Shown: positions 1 through 10,268 of the stretch, one piece after another
How the letters are laid out: each line of letters begins with the position of its first letter
Position numbering within the stretch: position 1 is the stretch's first letter
From: Pseudophaeobacter leonis
GTDB taxonomy: Bacteria; Pseudomonadota; Alphaproteobacteria; Rhodobacterales; Rhodobacteraceae
NCBI RefSeq assembly: GCF_002087335.1
Contig: NZ_MWVJ01000113.1
Span: forward strand, 1 to 64,000
Direction of reading: 5' to 3'
DNA: 64,000 bases
Notes under the pieces: generated by a model
Database searches by the model: none
What the model saw: the letters and a program-made list of their open reading frames with translations, nothing else
What the model was told of the DNA's origin: nothing
Position numbers and translations under genes: made by a program

Positions 1-600
1 CACCATAGAGCGGTTGAGGAAGATTGCGGCCAACAAGAAAGGCACGCCGAGCCCCAGCGCATAGATCCCCAGCAATACAGTGCCACGCGCCACCGAGGCC
101 TCGGAGGCGGCCAGCGACAAGATCGCCCCCAGCTGCGGCCCGATGCAGGGCGTCCAGCCAAAGGCAAAGGCCAGCCCCAGAACATAGGCGCCAAGCACAG
201 AGCCTCCGGCCTGCCCTGTATCCATGCGGGCCTCACGGTCCAGAATAGGAATGCGAAACACCGACAAAAAATGCAGACCAAAGATGATCACGACCACACC
301 AGAGGCCTGCGCAAACAGCTCTTGGTTTTGCAACACGAAGGCGCCAAAAACCGAGGCGGTGAATCCCAGCAGCAAGAACACAGTCGACAGCCCCATGACA
401 AAAAACAGGGCCGACAGGATCACCTTACGGCGTGCCGAGGCCGTCCCCTGCATCTCGCCAATAGAGACACCGCTCATATAGGCAAGATAGGGCGGCACAA
501 TCGGCAACACGCAGGGGGACAAAAAGCTGACAAGCCCGCCCAGGAGCGCCACGAACATCGCAGGGAGCAGCCCTGCGTCTATGATCTCGATTCCAAACAT
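1..600 (-). CDS. ccdA: CcdA-type cytochrome c biogenesis / thiol-disulfide transport protein (partial)
   Basis: Starts at the ATG at 598-600 and runs off the left edge, so the C-terminus is missing (about 200 residues visible). The protein is a chain of hydrophobic segments; the first holds the motif LSPCVLPIVPPY and a later one holds FGWTPCIGPQLGA. These are the two conserved cysteine-proline signatures of CcdA/DsbD-beta proteins, which move reducing equivalents across the inner membrane to periplasmic thioredoxins used in cytochrome c maturation. It is divergent from the TusA-like gene, about 90 bases away, which also works in sulfur-redox chemistry. Family membership is clear from what is seen; the specific partner (CcmG, SoxW or other) cannot be told from this window. 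Confidence 0.9.
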   Translation of the reverse strand, partial: MFGIEIIDAGLLPAMFVALLGGLVSFLSPCVLPIVPPYLAYMSGVSIGEMQGTASARRKVILSALFFVMGLSTVFLLLGFTASVFGAFVLQNQELFAQASGVVVIIFGLHFLSVFRIPILDREARMDTGQAGGSVLGAYVLGLAFAFGWTPCIGPQLGAILSLAASEASVARGTVLLGIYALGLGVPFLLAAIFLNRSMV

Positions 601-693
601 ATCTTCCCTTAGACCACTCGATGGCAAAGGTCACGGGGGCCCAAGGTCACAACCTTGTGGACAGCGCGTGACGAGGGCCTTATTTGAGATCCC

Positions 694-951
694 ATGACTG
701 ATCACGACCCTGCCTTTGCTGACCACCCGGATGCTTCACTAGATGCCATCGGACTGCTCTGTCCCCTGCCCGTTCTCAAGGCGCGCAAACGGCTAAAGTC
801 GCTTGCGCCGGGGGCTGTTTTACAAATGCTAGCCGATGATCCCGCCGCTGTGATTGATGTGCCGCATTTCTGCGCTGAAGCGGGACATGAGTTTCTGGGT
901 CAGATCGCACAGGATGACCACCAAATCTACCGGATACGCAAGGGCGGCTAG
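694..951 (+). CDS. TusA/SirA/YedF family sulfur-carrier protein
   Basis: 85 residues, the usual length for the family. The N-terminal half has the family signature CPLPVLKARK, with the cysteine that carries persulfide sulfur. The rest follows the two-layer alpha/beta pattern (basic first helix, then VLQMLADDPAAVIDVPHFC). Such proteins hand sulfur between desulfurases and acceptors such as tRNA thiolation or molybdenum cofactor enzymes. It stands alone, divergent from ccdA. The role of this particular copy is not shown; YedF-like alternatives are possible. Confidence 0.85.
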   Translation: MTDHDPAFADHPDASLDAIGLLCPLPVLKARKRLKSLAPGAVLQMLADDPAAVIDVPHFCAEAGHEFLGQIAQDDHQIYRIRKGG

Positions 952-1094
952 CCGAGGCAAGCTGCCTTCCTGTGACATTGCTCAGCGGGCGAGATGCCTG
1001 TCACCACATGCCAGCCCAGGCGCAACCCTTTGATGTCTCCACTGCAGAATCGCCCCCAAATAACTCACCAGTTTTGGAGCTGTTTCCATCTTTC

Positions 1095-1484
1095 TCACCC
1101 CGTCATTTCAGGCGTGTCCTGACTAAAGACATTGACCCAGCTCTGCCCCGCACGTTGCCAGATTGAAGAGACATACATGGCCTCCTCAACCCCGGCACCT
1201 GCCCGGGTGAAACGGGCGTGATATGACAGGCACACATAGTCTGGCCCAAGCTGCAGCAAGCGCGCCTGCGACAAAAAATGCGACGCAATTGAGGGCCCCT
1301 GTTTCAGCTGGTCCAGGTGATCCTGACGCGCAGCAAATCCGCTTGGGTAGACGCCCAAAAAATCCGGGTGCAGGGCCTTTTTGTCCGCTGCCATGTCCCC
1401 AGATATCAAAGCCTGCCAGACGCTTTCTTCCAGCGCCAAAATTTCGCTCAGCATACCGGCAGGACTGGTCTTGTCTTTGCTCAC
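1095..1484 (-). CDS. DUF4440 / SnoaL-like small protein
   Basis: 129 residues. The pattern (an early helix ILALEESVWQALISGD, a conserved HPDFLGVYPSG loop, then beta strands rich in aromatic residues and ending SIWQRAGQSWVNVFSQDTP) is that of the NTF2-like DUF4440 fold. Members are small cone-shaped proteins, some enzymatic and some of unknown role. Convergent neighbours: it ends about 140 bases after the TusA-like gene and starts about 100 bases beyond the rne terminator. No pathway context. Confidence 0.7.
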   Translation of the reverse strand: MSKDKTSPAGMLSEILALEESVWQALISGDMAADKKALHPDFLGVYPSGFAARQDHLDQLKQGPSIASHFLSQARLLQLGPDYVCLSYHARFTRAGAGVEEAMYVSSIWQRAGQSWVNVFSQDTPEMTG

Positions 1485-1581
1485 GTTTCTAAATCTCCTG
1501 AGCTATTCACCTGTGATTGGGCCATTAGCCTGTGGCCAAGGTCACGGAGTTCTGGCCCGGGTCACGACGACCGCCCCAAAG

Positions 1582-1608
1582 AAAAAGGCGGACCCTAAGA
1601 TCCGCCTT
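1582..1608 (-). terminator. Rho-independent terminator of rne
   Basis: Perfect 8-bp inverted repeat (AAGGCGGA at 1585-1592 and TCCGCCTT at 1601-1608) with an 8-base loop. Read on the minus strand the stem is followed by a T-rich run. It lies 8 bases after the rne stop codon. Confidence 0.85.
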
Positions 1609-1616
1609 CTTATCTC

Positions 1617-4600
1617 TTAGCCTTTTGACCACCAGCCTCGGCGTTTCGGTTTTGGTGGAGCCTCCGGCTCTGCTGCAGCACCTGCCAGCACGGGTTCTGG
1701 CGCCGCCTCTGGCGCAGGGGCTTCCACCTCTGCCACCGCAGCTTCTGTAACCTGAGGGGCGTCAGGCTCAGCGGTATCAGCAGACTGAACGTCATCGCCA
1801 GACGGGGTCTCGTCGACCACAGCCGAAGCTTTTGGAGCCCCTTCGGCCTCCGCAGCATTGCCTGCAGCGGCATCAACTGGGGCGGCTTCTGCCACAGCTG
1901 GTTCCGCAACCTCAACCGGTGTCTCTGCAGCGCTTTCTGCTGCAGGCGCAGGGGCTGGTGCAGGCGCATCCTCAGAGGCGACGGTCTCAGCGACAGCCTC
2001 GTTGTTGGGTGAGGTCTGTTCTGCAGCGGCTCACTTGTGCCCGCCACCTCAGCAGGGGCCTCAGAGGCATCAACGCTCGACACTGTTTCGGCCTCAGCTG
2101 TCACAGGTTCAGCTGTCACAGGCGTTTGATCAGAACTTGCCGCGGCCGAGGCAACAGCCGTCACGTCGCTCTTCTTAGAGCGCGAGCGGCCGCCACGAGT
2201 GCGGGTCCGGGTGCGGCTTCGAGACGGCTTCTTGTCTTCAGATGCCCCCTCTTCCGCAGCCTCGCCAGTGGTTTCACCTGTGGCCTCAGCATTAGTCTCG
2301 CCAGTGGTCGCAGATTTGTCACTCCCAGCCTCGGCACCCGAGGTCTGGGATTTATCATCCCCGTCCTCTTCAGAGTTTTCGCTACCATTGTTCGACTTAC
2401 GCCGACGCCGACGCCGACGCTTGCGCTTGGGCTTGTCTTCGCCATTGGTTTCTGCATCGTTCTCAACCTCTTGAGCTTCGCTCACATCTTCTGCTGCGAG
2501 TTCTTCCTCGTCAGTCTCGGCTTCTTCGGCATCAACCTGTGCCATGATCGATGTATCGACAGACACGACAGGCGTTGGTGCAACCGCAACCACGCGGGTG
2601 GCCGTCTTGAGCTTTTCAAGCGTGAAGTCAGGGCTCACCAGATGCGCATCGCCTTCGATGCGAACCGACAACCCATAGCGGGCCTCGATCTGGGCGATGT
2701 GCTCGCGCTTTTGGTTCATCAGATAATTGGCAATATCGATGGGGCAGCGCACCAGAACCTCACGAGAGCGACGGCGGGTGCCTTCTTCCTCGATTTGGCG
2801 CAGGATCGACAGGGCCAGCGAGTCATCAGACCGGATAAGACCGGTGCCGTGGCAATGGGGACAAGGTTTGGTGGTGGCCTCGATCATGCCAGGACGCAGG
2901 CGCTGACGCGACATTTCCATCAAACCAAAGCCCGAGATACGGCCCACCTGAATGCGCGCACGATCGGTCTTCAGCTTGTCTTTCATCCGGTTTTCAACGG
3001 CGGCGTTGTTTTTACGCTCATCCATATCGATGAAATCGATCACGATCAGACCAGCGAGGTCACGCAGACGCAGCTGGCGGGCAACTTCTTCGGCGGCCTC
3101 CAGGTTTGTGTTCAGCGCGGGCTCCTCGATCGACGACTGTTTGGTGGCACGACCAGAGTTCACATCAACGGCCACCAGGGCCTCGGTGGAATCAATCACG
3201 ATATAGCCACCCGAGCGCAGCTGTACGGTCGGGTTGAACATGCCGGACAGGTAGCTTTCAACCTGGAAGCGGGCAAAGAGCGGCAGGGTTTCCTGATAAT
3301 TCTTCACGTTCTTGGCGTGGGACGGCATGCTCATTTTCATGAAGTCCTTGGCGATGCGATAGCCGCGTTCGCCTTCGACCAGCACCTCGTCGATCTCACG
3401 GTTATAGAGGTCCCGGATAGACCGTTTGATCAGATCACCTTCTTCATAGATCTTGGCGGGGGCGACGCTTTTCAGTGTCAGCTCGCGGATCTGTTCCCAC
3501 AGGCGCTGCAGGTATTCGTAGTCGCGCTTGATCTCGGCCTTGGTGCGTTTCGCACCGGCGGTGCGCACAATCAGGCCTGCGCCGGTTGGCACGTCGAGTT
3601 CGGTTGGATGTCTTTCAGTTTTTTGCGGTCCACGGCATTGGTGATCTTGCGGCTGATGCCACCACCGCGCGCCGTGTTTGGCATCAGAACGCAGTAGCGA
3701 CCGGCCAGCGACAGAGAGGTTGTGAGAGCGGCGCCTTTATGCCACGCTCTTCTTTGACGACCTGAACCAGCAGAACCTGGCGCACCTTGATGACTTCTTG
3801 GATTTTGTAGCGACGGGCACGCGGTTTACGGGCCGGACGAATGTCTTCGATATCGTCTTCGTCAGCCACAGATTCGATGCTGTCATCTTTTGAGCTGGCA
3901 TCAGCGCGCTCAGAAGACTCTTCGCCGTCATCGCTGTTGTCGGCCTCACTTTCGGGAGCCTCTTTGTCGGCAGTCGCATTGTCTGTTGTCGCGTTTTCGC
4001 CGGCATCACCGGATGCGGCCTCATCACTCGATGCGGCCTCGGCTGCGTCCTTGGCAGAAACGTCTTCCAAAGAGTCAGGCTCTTCGACGGGCGTTTCAGC
4101 CACAAGCTCCATTGGCGACGCCCCTTCGGGAACCTCCGCCAGCTTGGCCTCATCGCTTTCGACCTCATCAACAAGGTCAATCGTCTCCATACCGGCGATT
4201 TCCTGCACTGCAGGGGTCTCAGCGACCTCAGGAGCCGCGACACCCTCAGCTGCAGCCTCGGCCTCAGCCGCCACTTCCTTGGTCTCAACCGCATCACCCG
4301 AGGTGATCTTGGACGCCTTGGAGCGCGAGCCTTTTCGGCCACGCGAACGAGACCGGGAGGGCTTTGCCTCTTCTTCATCATCACGGGCCCGCAGCGTTTC
4401 CGCATAGGCACGTTCTTCTTCCATCAGGGCTTCGCGGTCCGCGACAGGGATCTGGTAATAATCGGGGTGAATTTCCGAGAACGCCAGAAAGCCGTGCCGG
4501 TTGCCGCCATATTCCACAAAGGCCGCCTGCAACGAAGGCTCGACCCGTGTGACTTTTGCCAGATAAATGTTGCCAGCTAGCTGGCGTTTATTCTCGGATT

Positions 4601-4691
4601 CAAAATCGAATTCCTCGACCTTGTTTCCGTCGACCACCACGACGCGGTTTTCTTCCGCGTGGGTGGCATCGATAAGCATCTTCTTTGCCAT
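1617..4691 (-). pseudogene. rne: Ribonuclease E, gene interrupted by three 1-base deletions
   Basis: Endoribonuclease E/G, the core of the RNA degradosome. The start MAKKMLIDATHAEENRVVVVDG and the early S1 domain are clear. As in other alphaproteobacteria the S1 domain is split by a long Ala/Glu/Ser-rich insertion (about residues 105-285). After it come the second S1 half, the catalytic segment with the two acidic metal ligands (IVIDSTEALVAVDVNSG and LIVIDFIDMDER) and the zinc-link CPHCHGTG, then a basic run (KRKRRRRRRRK) and a low-complexity acidic tail ending RRGWWSKG. The reading frame shifts near 3744 (expected ERGNKGAALTT), near 3601 (expected [12 protein letters not shown]) and near 2030. 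Each is repaired by adding one base, giving about 1025 residues. Because RNase E is normally needed for growth, sequence error is likelier than true decay. Confidence 0.92.
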
Positions 4692-5280
4692 GTTTCCTTA
4701 GTGCACCTGCCCTGCGCAGACGCAAGCCCTCCCGGTCCGGGGGGTCGCGCATGTATTGGGGGGTGTCTTGTCAGGGCGATCTGGGACGGCGCACAACAGG
4801 AGATGGCCCTGGAACTTACGTCCGGTCCTCGTGCCTGCATGCTCTTCGCTCGCGCGCGCGTCATCGCGTTTCTTCTCCGACAGGTCGGGAGGGCCCGTTG
4901 CCTGCCTTGTTATTCCTCTTTGATTGTACAAAGGATTATACAAAGAGGCGCTTAGCTGCTCCGATGTAATTTCGGAGCCAATCGGTCTGTCTCATGTTTT
5001 TCGGTTCATGCCGGTGTCGGATCATGCCGGAAAAAAGCGCGAGACAGCGAAACTCATCTTGAATGGGGCGCCGGTCGTCTGACGTCACTCCACTCGCTCA
5101 CCATAAGACCAGCGCAGAGGCAATGACAATGGGCATTCGTCATCTGGGCTTGGCCGAACGGGCGACAATATGGGTAAAACGCGAAATGATGAATGAATGG
5201 TTGATGATTTGGCACTTTCCCGGCGTCAATCGAACCATCCCCAGGCCAAATCCCTGGATTCGGCTAACAAATGCCCCTTA
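4692..5280. other. Long rne upstream region, no gene
   Basis: About 590 bases between rne and the dctBD terminator. No convincing coding sequence. It holds two inverted repeats (listed separately) and a TATAAT on the minus strand at 4935-4940 that could be the rne -10 box, although I see no good -35 at the right distance. Long regulated leaders are usual for rne in other bacteria; that this one is a leader is inference. Confidence 0.5.
4915..4978. promoter_or_regulatory. Two neighbouring inverted repeats upstream of rne
   Basis: First dyad: CCTCTTTG (4915-4922) matched by CAAAGAGG (4941-4948), with an inner TTGTA/TACAA pair. Second dyad: GCTCCGA (4958-4964) matched by TCGGAGC (4972-4978). 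The first contains TATAAT on the minus strand and could be an operator over the rne promoter or a leader hairpin. Confidence 0.45.
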
Positions 5281-5305
5281 CCCACAGGAGGGCCTCTCCT
5301 GTGGG
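5281..5305 (-). terminator. Hairpin downstream of dctD
   Basis: Perfect 10-bp stem (CCCACAGGAG at 5281-5290, CTCCTGTGGG at 5296-5305) with a 5-base loop, 14 bases past the dctD stop. There is no strong T-run on either side, so it may be a terminator or an mRNA-stabilising hairpin. Confidence 0.65.
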
Positions 5306-5318
5306 TAACCTTGAGCCT

Positions 5319-6655
5319 TTAGCCGAGATAGTCGGAACGCTGCAGTGCGTATTTGGCCATCTTCTCGTTCAGCGTGCGCCGGGGCAGGCACAGCTCTTCC
5401 ATCACGCTGGCAATCGATCCTTTGTGGCGGCGCATGGTATTGTCGATCAACATGCGCTCAAACGCTTCGACATATTCTTTCAGCGGCTTTCCTTCGGTGG
5501 TCATCACCGGCTGCATTTCCTCGTGATCCGACATCAAGAGCGACGCGATTGTGCCAGAGCCACGGCGGGCCTGTAGCACCGCGCGCTCGGCCACGTTGAT
5601 CAGCTGACGCACATTGCCCGGCCAGGGCGCCTGCAACAGCTGCGCTGCCTCCTGCGCTGTGACCTGTGGCGCATCACAGCCATACTCTTCGGCAAATTGT
5701 TCACAAAGCCGGGTAAAAAGCGTCAGGATGTCTTCGCCGCGCTGGCGCAACGGCGGCACGATGATCCGCAGCGCCGCCAGACGGTAAAACAGATCAGGCC
5801 GCAGCGCGTCCTCGCAGGTCTTGCCTGCTTCCTGCAGATTAGAGATCGCAATGATCCGCGTCTCCCCCGGCATGCCCTGCTCATTGATGGCGCTCAAAAG
5901 CTTCGCCTGCAAGGGCTCGCTCAGCGCCTCGATCCCCTCAAGAATCAGAGTGCCACCACGGGCCTCTTCCAGCGCGGGCAACAGGCTGTCTTCGGGCTGC
6001 ATCGGGCCAAACAAGCGCTTGGACAGCGCCTCTTCTTCCAGTGCCGCACAGGAGATCAGCACAAATTTCTTGCCAGCCCGGCTGCCCACCGCGTGCAGCG
6101 CATGCGCCACAAGGGTCTTGCCGGTGCCGGTCTCACCGTCTATCAGCACATGGCCATCGGCCTGGCCCAGATCGAGGATATCTTCCCGCAGACGCTCCAT
6201 CACCGGGCTCATGCCAATGAGCTTTTTCATGATCTGGCTGCCATCCGACAGCTCGCGGCGCAGTGCGCGGTTGTCCAGTGTCAGACGGCGGGCGCCGGTG
6301 GCGCGCTTTGCAAGTTCTGACATACGGTCCGGGTTGAACGGCTTTTCCAGAAAATCAAACCCCCCACCCCGCATCGCCCAACCGCCATGGGTACATCCCC
6401 GTGGCCGGTGATCATGATCACCGGCAGGCCACTGTCGCCGCCCATCAGCTTTTTGAGGAACTGCATGCCGTCCATGCCGGGCATCTTGATGTCGGAGATG
6501 ACGATGCCCGGATAGTCCGGCCCCAGCTCCTTGAGCGCATCTTCGGCGCTGGCAAAGGTTTCGGTGTCATAGCCCGACAGCGCCAACCACTGGCTGATCG
6601 ACTGGCGCATGTCCTGCTCATCATCAACAATTGCGATTTTCATGGCCTGTGCCAT
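5319..6655 (-). pseudogene. dctD: DctD-type response regulator lacking the GAFTGA loop; one 1-base deletion
   Basis: Order of domains: receiver (residues 1-120; acidic pair DDE, phospho-aspartate in VISDIKMPGMDG), AAA+ ATPase (Walker A GETGTGKT), Fis-type helix-turn-helix at the C-end (GSIASVMEELCLPRRTL). The arginine-finger segment RPDLFYRL and the sensor-II segment WPGNVRQL are present. The L1 loop is not: between LFG and GGTL there are only about 17 residues with no GAFTGA, and Walker B reads TLILEGIE instead of the usual TLFLDEI. The frame breaks near 6375, where one base (an A in the expected GTTGAGGCG) is missing; repair gives 445 residues. The preferred ATG follows AAGGGGG by 5 bases. 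It is paired with dctB upstream. Expected to control C4-dicarboxylate or related uptake, but no transporter is adjacent. Confidence 0.85.
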
Positions 6656-6683
6656 TTGGCCCCCCTTCTACATATCCGTACCG

Positions 6684-8456
6684 CTACTGCGCGGCCTCAA
6701 CACCGTCCACCAGGATCGGCAATTGCATTGCAAACACGGCTCCGCCGTTTTGCCCATTACGGGCCGAGAGCCTGCCGCCTAGGTCGTTGACGATCCCAGA
6801 GGAGATGGCAAGCCCCAGTCCGACCCCATCCCCCGCCTGTTTGGTGGTATAGAAGGGGTCAAAGAGGCTGCCAAAATCCTCAATCCCGACGCCATTGTCG
6901 CGCACCGTCAGTGTTGCGGTCTCACCGGCGGCCAACAGGATCTCAACCTCGGGATCCTCTACTGATTTGGTGGCATCCAGTGCATTGCGCAAGAGGTTGA
7001 CCATACCCTGCTTCAGACGCATCCGGTCTGCCATGACAAAAACCGGGTCATCAGGCAGGATCCGGGTGATTTTGACGTGGCGCTGACGCAGTTGCGGCTC
7101 CATCATCGACAGGCTGGACGCCAGCGCATCGCCAAGGTTTACAGGGCTGAAACTGTCGCCGCCCTTGCGGGCATAAGATTTGAGCTGCCGGGTGATCGCC
7201 CCCATGCGCTCTATCAGATCATCAATGCGGCCAAAGGAGGCCAGCGCCTCGTCGGGCCGGTTGCGATTGAGCAAAAGCCGCGCCCCGGCGAGGTAGGTTT
7301 TCATCGCTGCCAGAGGCTGGTTCAGCTCATGGCTGACAGCGGCCGACATCTCGCCCAGGGCTGCCAGTTTAGAGCTCTGCGCCAGGCTTTGTTCGGCCAC
7401 AGCCAGGGTCTTTTGCATGCGCTCGCGCTCGGCGATTTCCCGCTGCAGGCGGGCGTTCAATACGCGAAGCTCCGCCGACTCGCGCTGAAACAGCGCCATC
7501 CGCAGCGCCGTCTTGCGGCTAAGCGCATAAAAGGCCCGCGCCAGCAGGAGGGCGAATCCCATGATTTCAAGTGCCAGAACCGCGTTCACCTTCTCGCGGA
7601 TCGAGGCATAGGTGGTAAACGAGGTCATCCGCCAGCCCTGAAACGGCACCCGGTTTTCCAGCCGCATGACCGCCTCGCCCTGCAGATAGGCATCGGGGGG
7701 CAGCGTGCTCCAGTCTGCCGTGGCGCGAAACGCCCGCTGGATCGCCCCCTCGGGGGTCTGCAGCTTGACCGCATCGCTCTCTTTCAGGCCGCGCCAGCGC
7801 GCCTCGGTCGCAAGCACGATATTGCCGGTGCTGTCGGTCACCAGCACCGCATCCGAAACACCGGCCCAGGCGCGCTCAAACTTGCGCAGGTCCACCTCAA
7901 TGACGATCACCCCCAGCAGGCCAGAGGTGTCGATGACGCGGCGCGAATAGGTAAAGCGATAGCCGCCCACCTCACGCTTGATCACCGAAAACACTGTGGA
8001 TTTTGCCCGGGCCGCATCGACAAAATAGGCTGCATTGCGGTGGATTTCCCCCAACCGGTTGCGATTTGTCGCCGCAACCGTGCGCCCATCGCTGGCCATC
8101 AGCATGATAGACGCGGCCCCGATTTCGTCGATAAACGAGATCAGCCGCTGGGTGGACAGAGAGAAATCCTGGCTTTGCAGCGCCGCAATCAGGGCCTGAT
8201 CCCGCGCCAGCAGCTGCGGCACGATGGCATGGCGGCGCAACTCGCTCACCAGATTGCCAGAATATAATGCCAGCCGCAGCTCACCGCGATTGCGGGTGCT
8301 GTCAGTAAAGCGATGGGTCAGCTGCTGATTGGTCACCCAGACCGTTGCCGTGGCCACAGCCATAAACAGCACCAAGGCAAGCCGTGCCTGCCAGGGAATA
8401 GTCCCTGACCGCTCCGGTTTGGCAAATAGGTGTTTGGAGTCCTGCGGCGCAATCAT
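6684..8456 (-). CDS. dctB: DctB-type sensor histidine kinase
   Basis: 590 residues. One transmembrane helix at about 24-43, a periplasmic sensor of roughly 250 residues with the dCache style of DctB (RYTYSRRV-like segment GYRFTYSRRV), a second membrane helix near 290-315, a coiled-coil linker, then HisKA with the phospho-acceptor in AAVSHELNQPLAAMKTYL. The ATPase domain has N-box LLRNALDA, DNGVGI and GLGLAISSGIV. It would sense a small organic acid in the periplasm and phosphorylate the DctD-like regulator 28 bases downstream. The match to DctB is by architecture; the actual ligand is not known. Confidence 0.87.
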   Translation of the reverse strand: MIAPQDSKHLFAKPERSGTIPWQARLALVLFMAVATATVWVTNQQLTHRFTDSTRNRGELRLALYSGNLVSELRRHAIVPQLLARDQALIAALQSQDFSLSTQRLISFIDEIGAASIMLMASDGRTVAATNRNRLGEIHRNAAYFVDAARAKSTVFSVIKREVGGYRFTYSRRVIDTSGLLGVIVIEVDLRKFERAWAGVSDAVLVTDSTGNIVLATEARWRGLKESDAVKLQTPEGAIQRAFRATADWSTLPPDAYLQGEAVMRLENRVPFQGWRMTSFTTYASIREKVNAVLALEIMGFALLLARAFYALSRKTALRMALFQRESAELRVLNARLQREIAERERMQKTLAVAEQSLAQSSKLAALGEMSAAVSHELNQPLAAMKTYLAGARLLLNRNRPDEALASFGRIDDLIERMGAITRQLKSYARKGGDSFSPVNLGDALASSLSMMEPQLRQRHVKITRILPDDPVFVMADRMRLKQGMVNLLRNALDATKSVEDPEVEILLAAGETATLTVRDNGVGIEDFGSLFDPFYTTKQAGDGVGLGLAISSGIVNDLGGRLSARNGQNGGAVFAMQLPILVDGVEAAQ

Positions 8457-8492
8457 AGGAAAATCCTAGAGCTGCCACCGCAAGAGCTCAAG

Positions 8493-9164
8493 TCACGCTG
8501 CCGCGACAATCCCGGCCAATGCGCGAAAGACTGCCGTTCCATCGGTGCCACCATGACCTTCATCCGCCGCCCTCTCCGGGTGCGGCATCATGCCCAGAAC
8601 CCGGCGGTTTTCCGACAGGATCCCGGCAATGTCATCGACAGAGCCATTAGGGTTTTGCCTGTAGGTAAAGGCAAAGCGGTCCTGATCTTTCAGGGCGGCG
8701 ATGGTTTCGGCATCGGCAAAATAGTTGCCGTCGTGATGCGCAATAGGAATGCCAATGACATCGCCTTTGGCGTAGCCCTGAGTAAAGACGCTGTCGGCAG
8801 TCGCCACCTCAAGATCAACGGTGCGGCAGATGTATTTCAGCCCCGCCTTGCGCAGCAAGGCCCCTGGCAGAACGCCGGTTTCGGTCAGGATCTGAAACCC
8901 ATTGCAGACCCCCATGGCGTAGCCGCCGCGCTTGGCATGTTCCACCACGGCCTGACAGATCGGCGACTGCGCCGCAATGGCGCCGCAGCGCAGATAGTCA
9001 CCATAGGAGAAGCCACCGGGAACCCCTACGATATCAATACCTTCTGGCAGCACGCTGTCCTTGTGCCAGACCATGGAGACATCAAAACCGGCCCGTTCAA
9101 AAGCCACGGCCAGATCGCGATCACAGTTGGATCCGGGAAATACGACGACGGCTGCTTTCATCAC
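8493..9164 (-). CDS. purQ: Phosphoribosylformylglycinamidine synthase subunit PurQ
   Basis: 223 residues. A class-I glutaminase that supplies ammonia to PurL in step four of purine synthesis. The N-terminus is [13 protein letters not shown]; the nucleophilic cysteine lies in GVCNGFQIL, preceded by [15 protein letters not shown], and the His/Glu pair is in PHPERA near the C-end. Its ATG overlaps the stop of purS by four bases, so translation of the two is probably coupled. PurL itself is not in the window. Confidence 0.96.
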   Translation of the reverse strand: MMKAAVVVFPGSNCDRDLAVAFERAGFDVSMVWHKDSVLPEGIDIVGVPGGFSYGDYLRCGAIAAQSPICQAVVEHAKRGGYAMGVCNGFQILTETGVLPGALLRKAGLKYICRTVDLEVATADSVFTQGYAKGDVIGIPIAHHDGNYFADAETIAALKDQDRFAFTYRQNPNGSVDDIAGILSENRRVLGMMPHPERAADEGHGGTDGTAVFRALAGIVAAA

Positions 9165-9391
9165 TGAATCTCGATGCTGTAGGATTCAATCACAGTATTG
9201 GCGAGCAGCTTTTCGCACATCTCGGTCACGTCAGCCTCAGTGGCGCCTGCGGCCAGATCAAGATCGATCACCTTGCCCTGACGCACACCTTCGACCTTGT
9301 CGAACCCCATGGCGCCCAATGCATGACGCACTGCCTCGCCCTGCGGATCCAGAACCCCGTTCTTCAGCATTACATGCACCCGTGCCTTCAT
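9161..9391 (-). CDS. purS: Phosphoribosylformylglycinamidine synthase subunit PurS
   Basis: 76 residues, typical of PurS. It bridges PurQ and PurL in the three-part FGAM synthase. The start [21 protein letters not shown] and the end [11 protein letters not shown] match the family. The ATG at 9391 is chosen because the longer frame upstream has no family similarity. Overlaps purQ by four bases. Confidence 0.95.
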   Translation of the reverse strand: MKARVHVMLKNGVLDPQGEAVRHALGAMGFDKVEGVRQGKVIDLDLAAGATEADVTEMCEKLLANTVIESYSIEIQ

Positions 9392-9457
9392 CGTGTCTTT
9401 CCTCAGGTTCGATGGGGCCAGACCTGCGGCCGCGCCCTTTGCAGAAAATTTGGTAGT

Positions 9458-9489
9458 GCCTGCCCCCGTCACACCAAAAAGGAGCAGGC
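9458..9489 (-). promoter_or_regulatory. Hairpin between purC and purS
   Basis: GCCTGC (9458-9463) pairs with GCAGGC (9484-9489). It lies in the 115-base gap between purC and purS. It could be an attenuator or an RNA-processing signal; the T-run sits in the loop, so it is not a standard terminator. Confidence 0.35.
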
Positions 9490-9506
9490 CAGAGTGTTAC
9501 AGCAGA

Positions 9507-10268
9507 TCAGTTCACCAATGTTGGCTTGCTGGGTGCTGGTGGATTGTTTGGCATCACGCCCAGGCGCCGTGCCACTTCGCTATAGGCATCCGTCAGGCTG
9601 CCAAGATCACGACGGAACACATCCTTGTCGAGCTTTTGCCCGCTTTCAATGTCCCACAGGCGGCAGCTGTCGGGGCTGATCTCATCGGCCACAACCAGGC
9701 GCTGGAAATCGCCGTCATAAACGCGGCCGATCTCGATTTTGAAATCAACCAGACGAATGCCAACGGCCAGCATCACGCCAGACATAAAGTCATTCACCCG
9801 CAGCGCCAGGCTGAGGATATCGTCCATATCCTGCTGACTGGCCCAGCCAAAGGCGGCAATATGCTCTTCCGTCACCAGAGGGTCGCCAAGTGAGTCGTCT
9901 TTGTAGCAGTATTCCACGATGCGGCGTGGCAGCTGGGTGCCCTCGTCAATGCCAAGCCGCTTGGACATGGAACCAGCAGCATAGTTGCGCACGATCACTT
10001 CCAGCGGAATGATTTCACAGGACCGAACCAGCTGCTCGCGCATGTTCAGCCGCTTCAGGAAATGTGTTGGAACCCCGATCTGGCCCAGACCCTGCATGAA
10101 ATACTCACTGAGCAGGTTGTTCAGAACGCCTTTGGCTTCGATCACTTCGCGCTTTTCTGCGTTGAAAGCGGTGGCATCATCCTTGAAATACTGCACAATG
10201 GTGCCCGGCTCGGGACCTTCATACAATGTTTTGGCTTTGCCTTCGTAAATCTTTTTGCGACGTGCCAT
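9507..10268 (-). CDS. purC: Phosphoribosylaminoimidazole-succinocarboxamide synthase
   Basis: 253 residues. SAICAR synthetase joins aspartate to CAIR in purine synthesis. [19 protein letters not shown] is the standard N-terminus and decides the start at 10268, although the frame stays open further upstream; CTCC-side sequence rich in AAGG lies just before it. SAICAR signatures seen: [14 protein letters not shown]-like segment ([16 protein letters not shown]) and [26 protein letters not shown]. First gene of the purC-purS-purQ run. Confidence 0.96.
   Translation of the reverse strand: MARRKKIYEGKAKTLYEGPEPGTIVQYFKDDATAFNAEKREVIEAKGVLNNLLSEYFMQGLGQIGVPTHFLKRLNMREQLVRSCEIIPLEVIVRNYAAGSMSKRLGIDEGTQLPRRIVEYCYKDDSLGDPLVTEEHIAAFGWASQQDMDDILSLALRVNDFMSGVMLAVGIRLVDFKIEIGRVYDGDFQRLVVADEISPDSCRLWDIESGQKLDKDVFRRDLGSLTDAYSEVARRLGVMPNNPPAPSKPTLVN

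Noticed and set aside
1832-3697. 621-codon open frame opposite rne
   Set aside because: It is the antisense shadow of rne; translated sequence is low complexity and without family similarity.
7077-8267. 396-codon open frame opposite dctB
   Set aside because: Antisense shadow of the histidine kinase with no recognisable domain.
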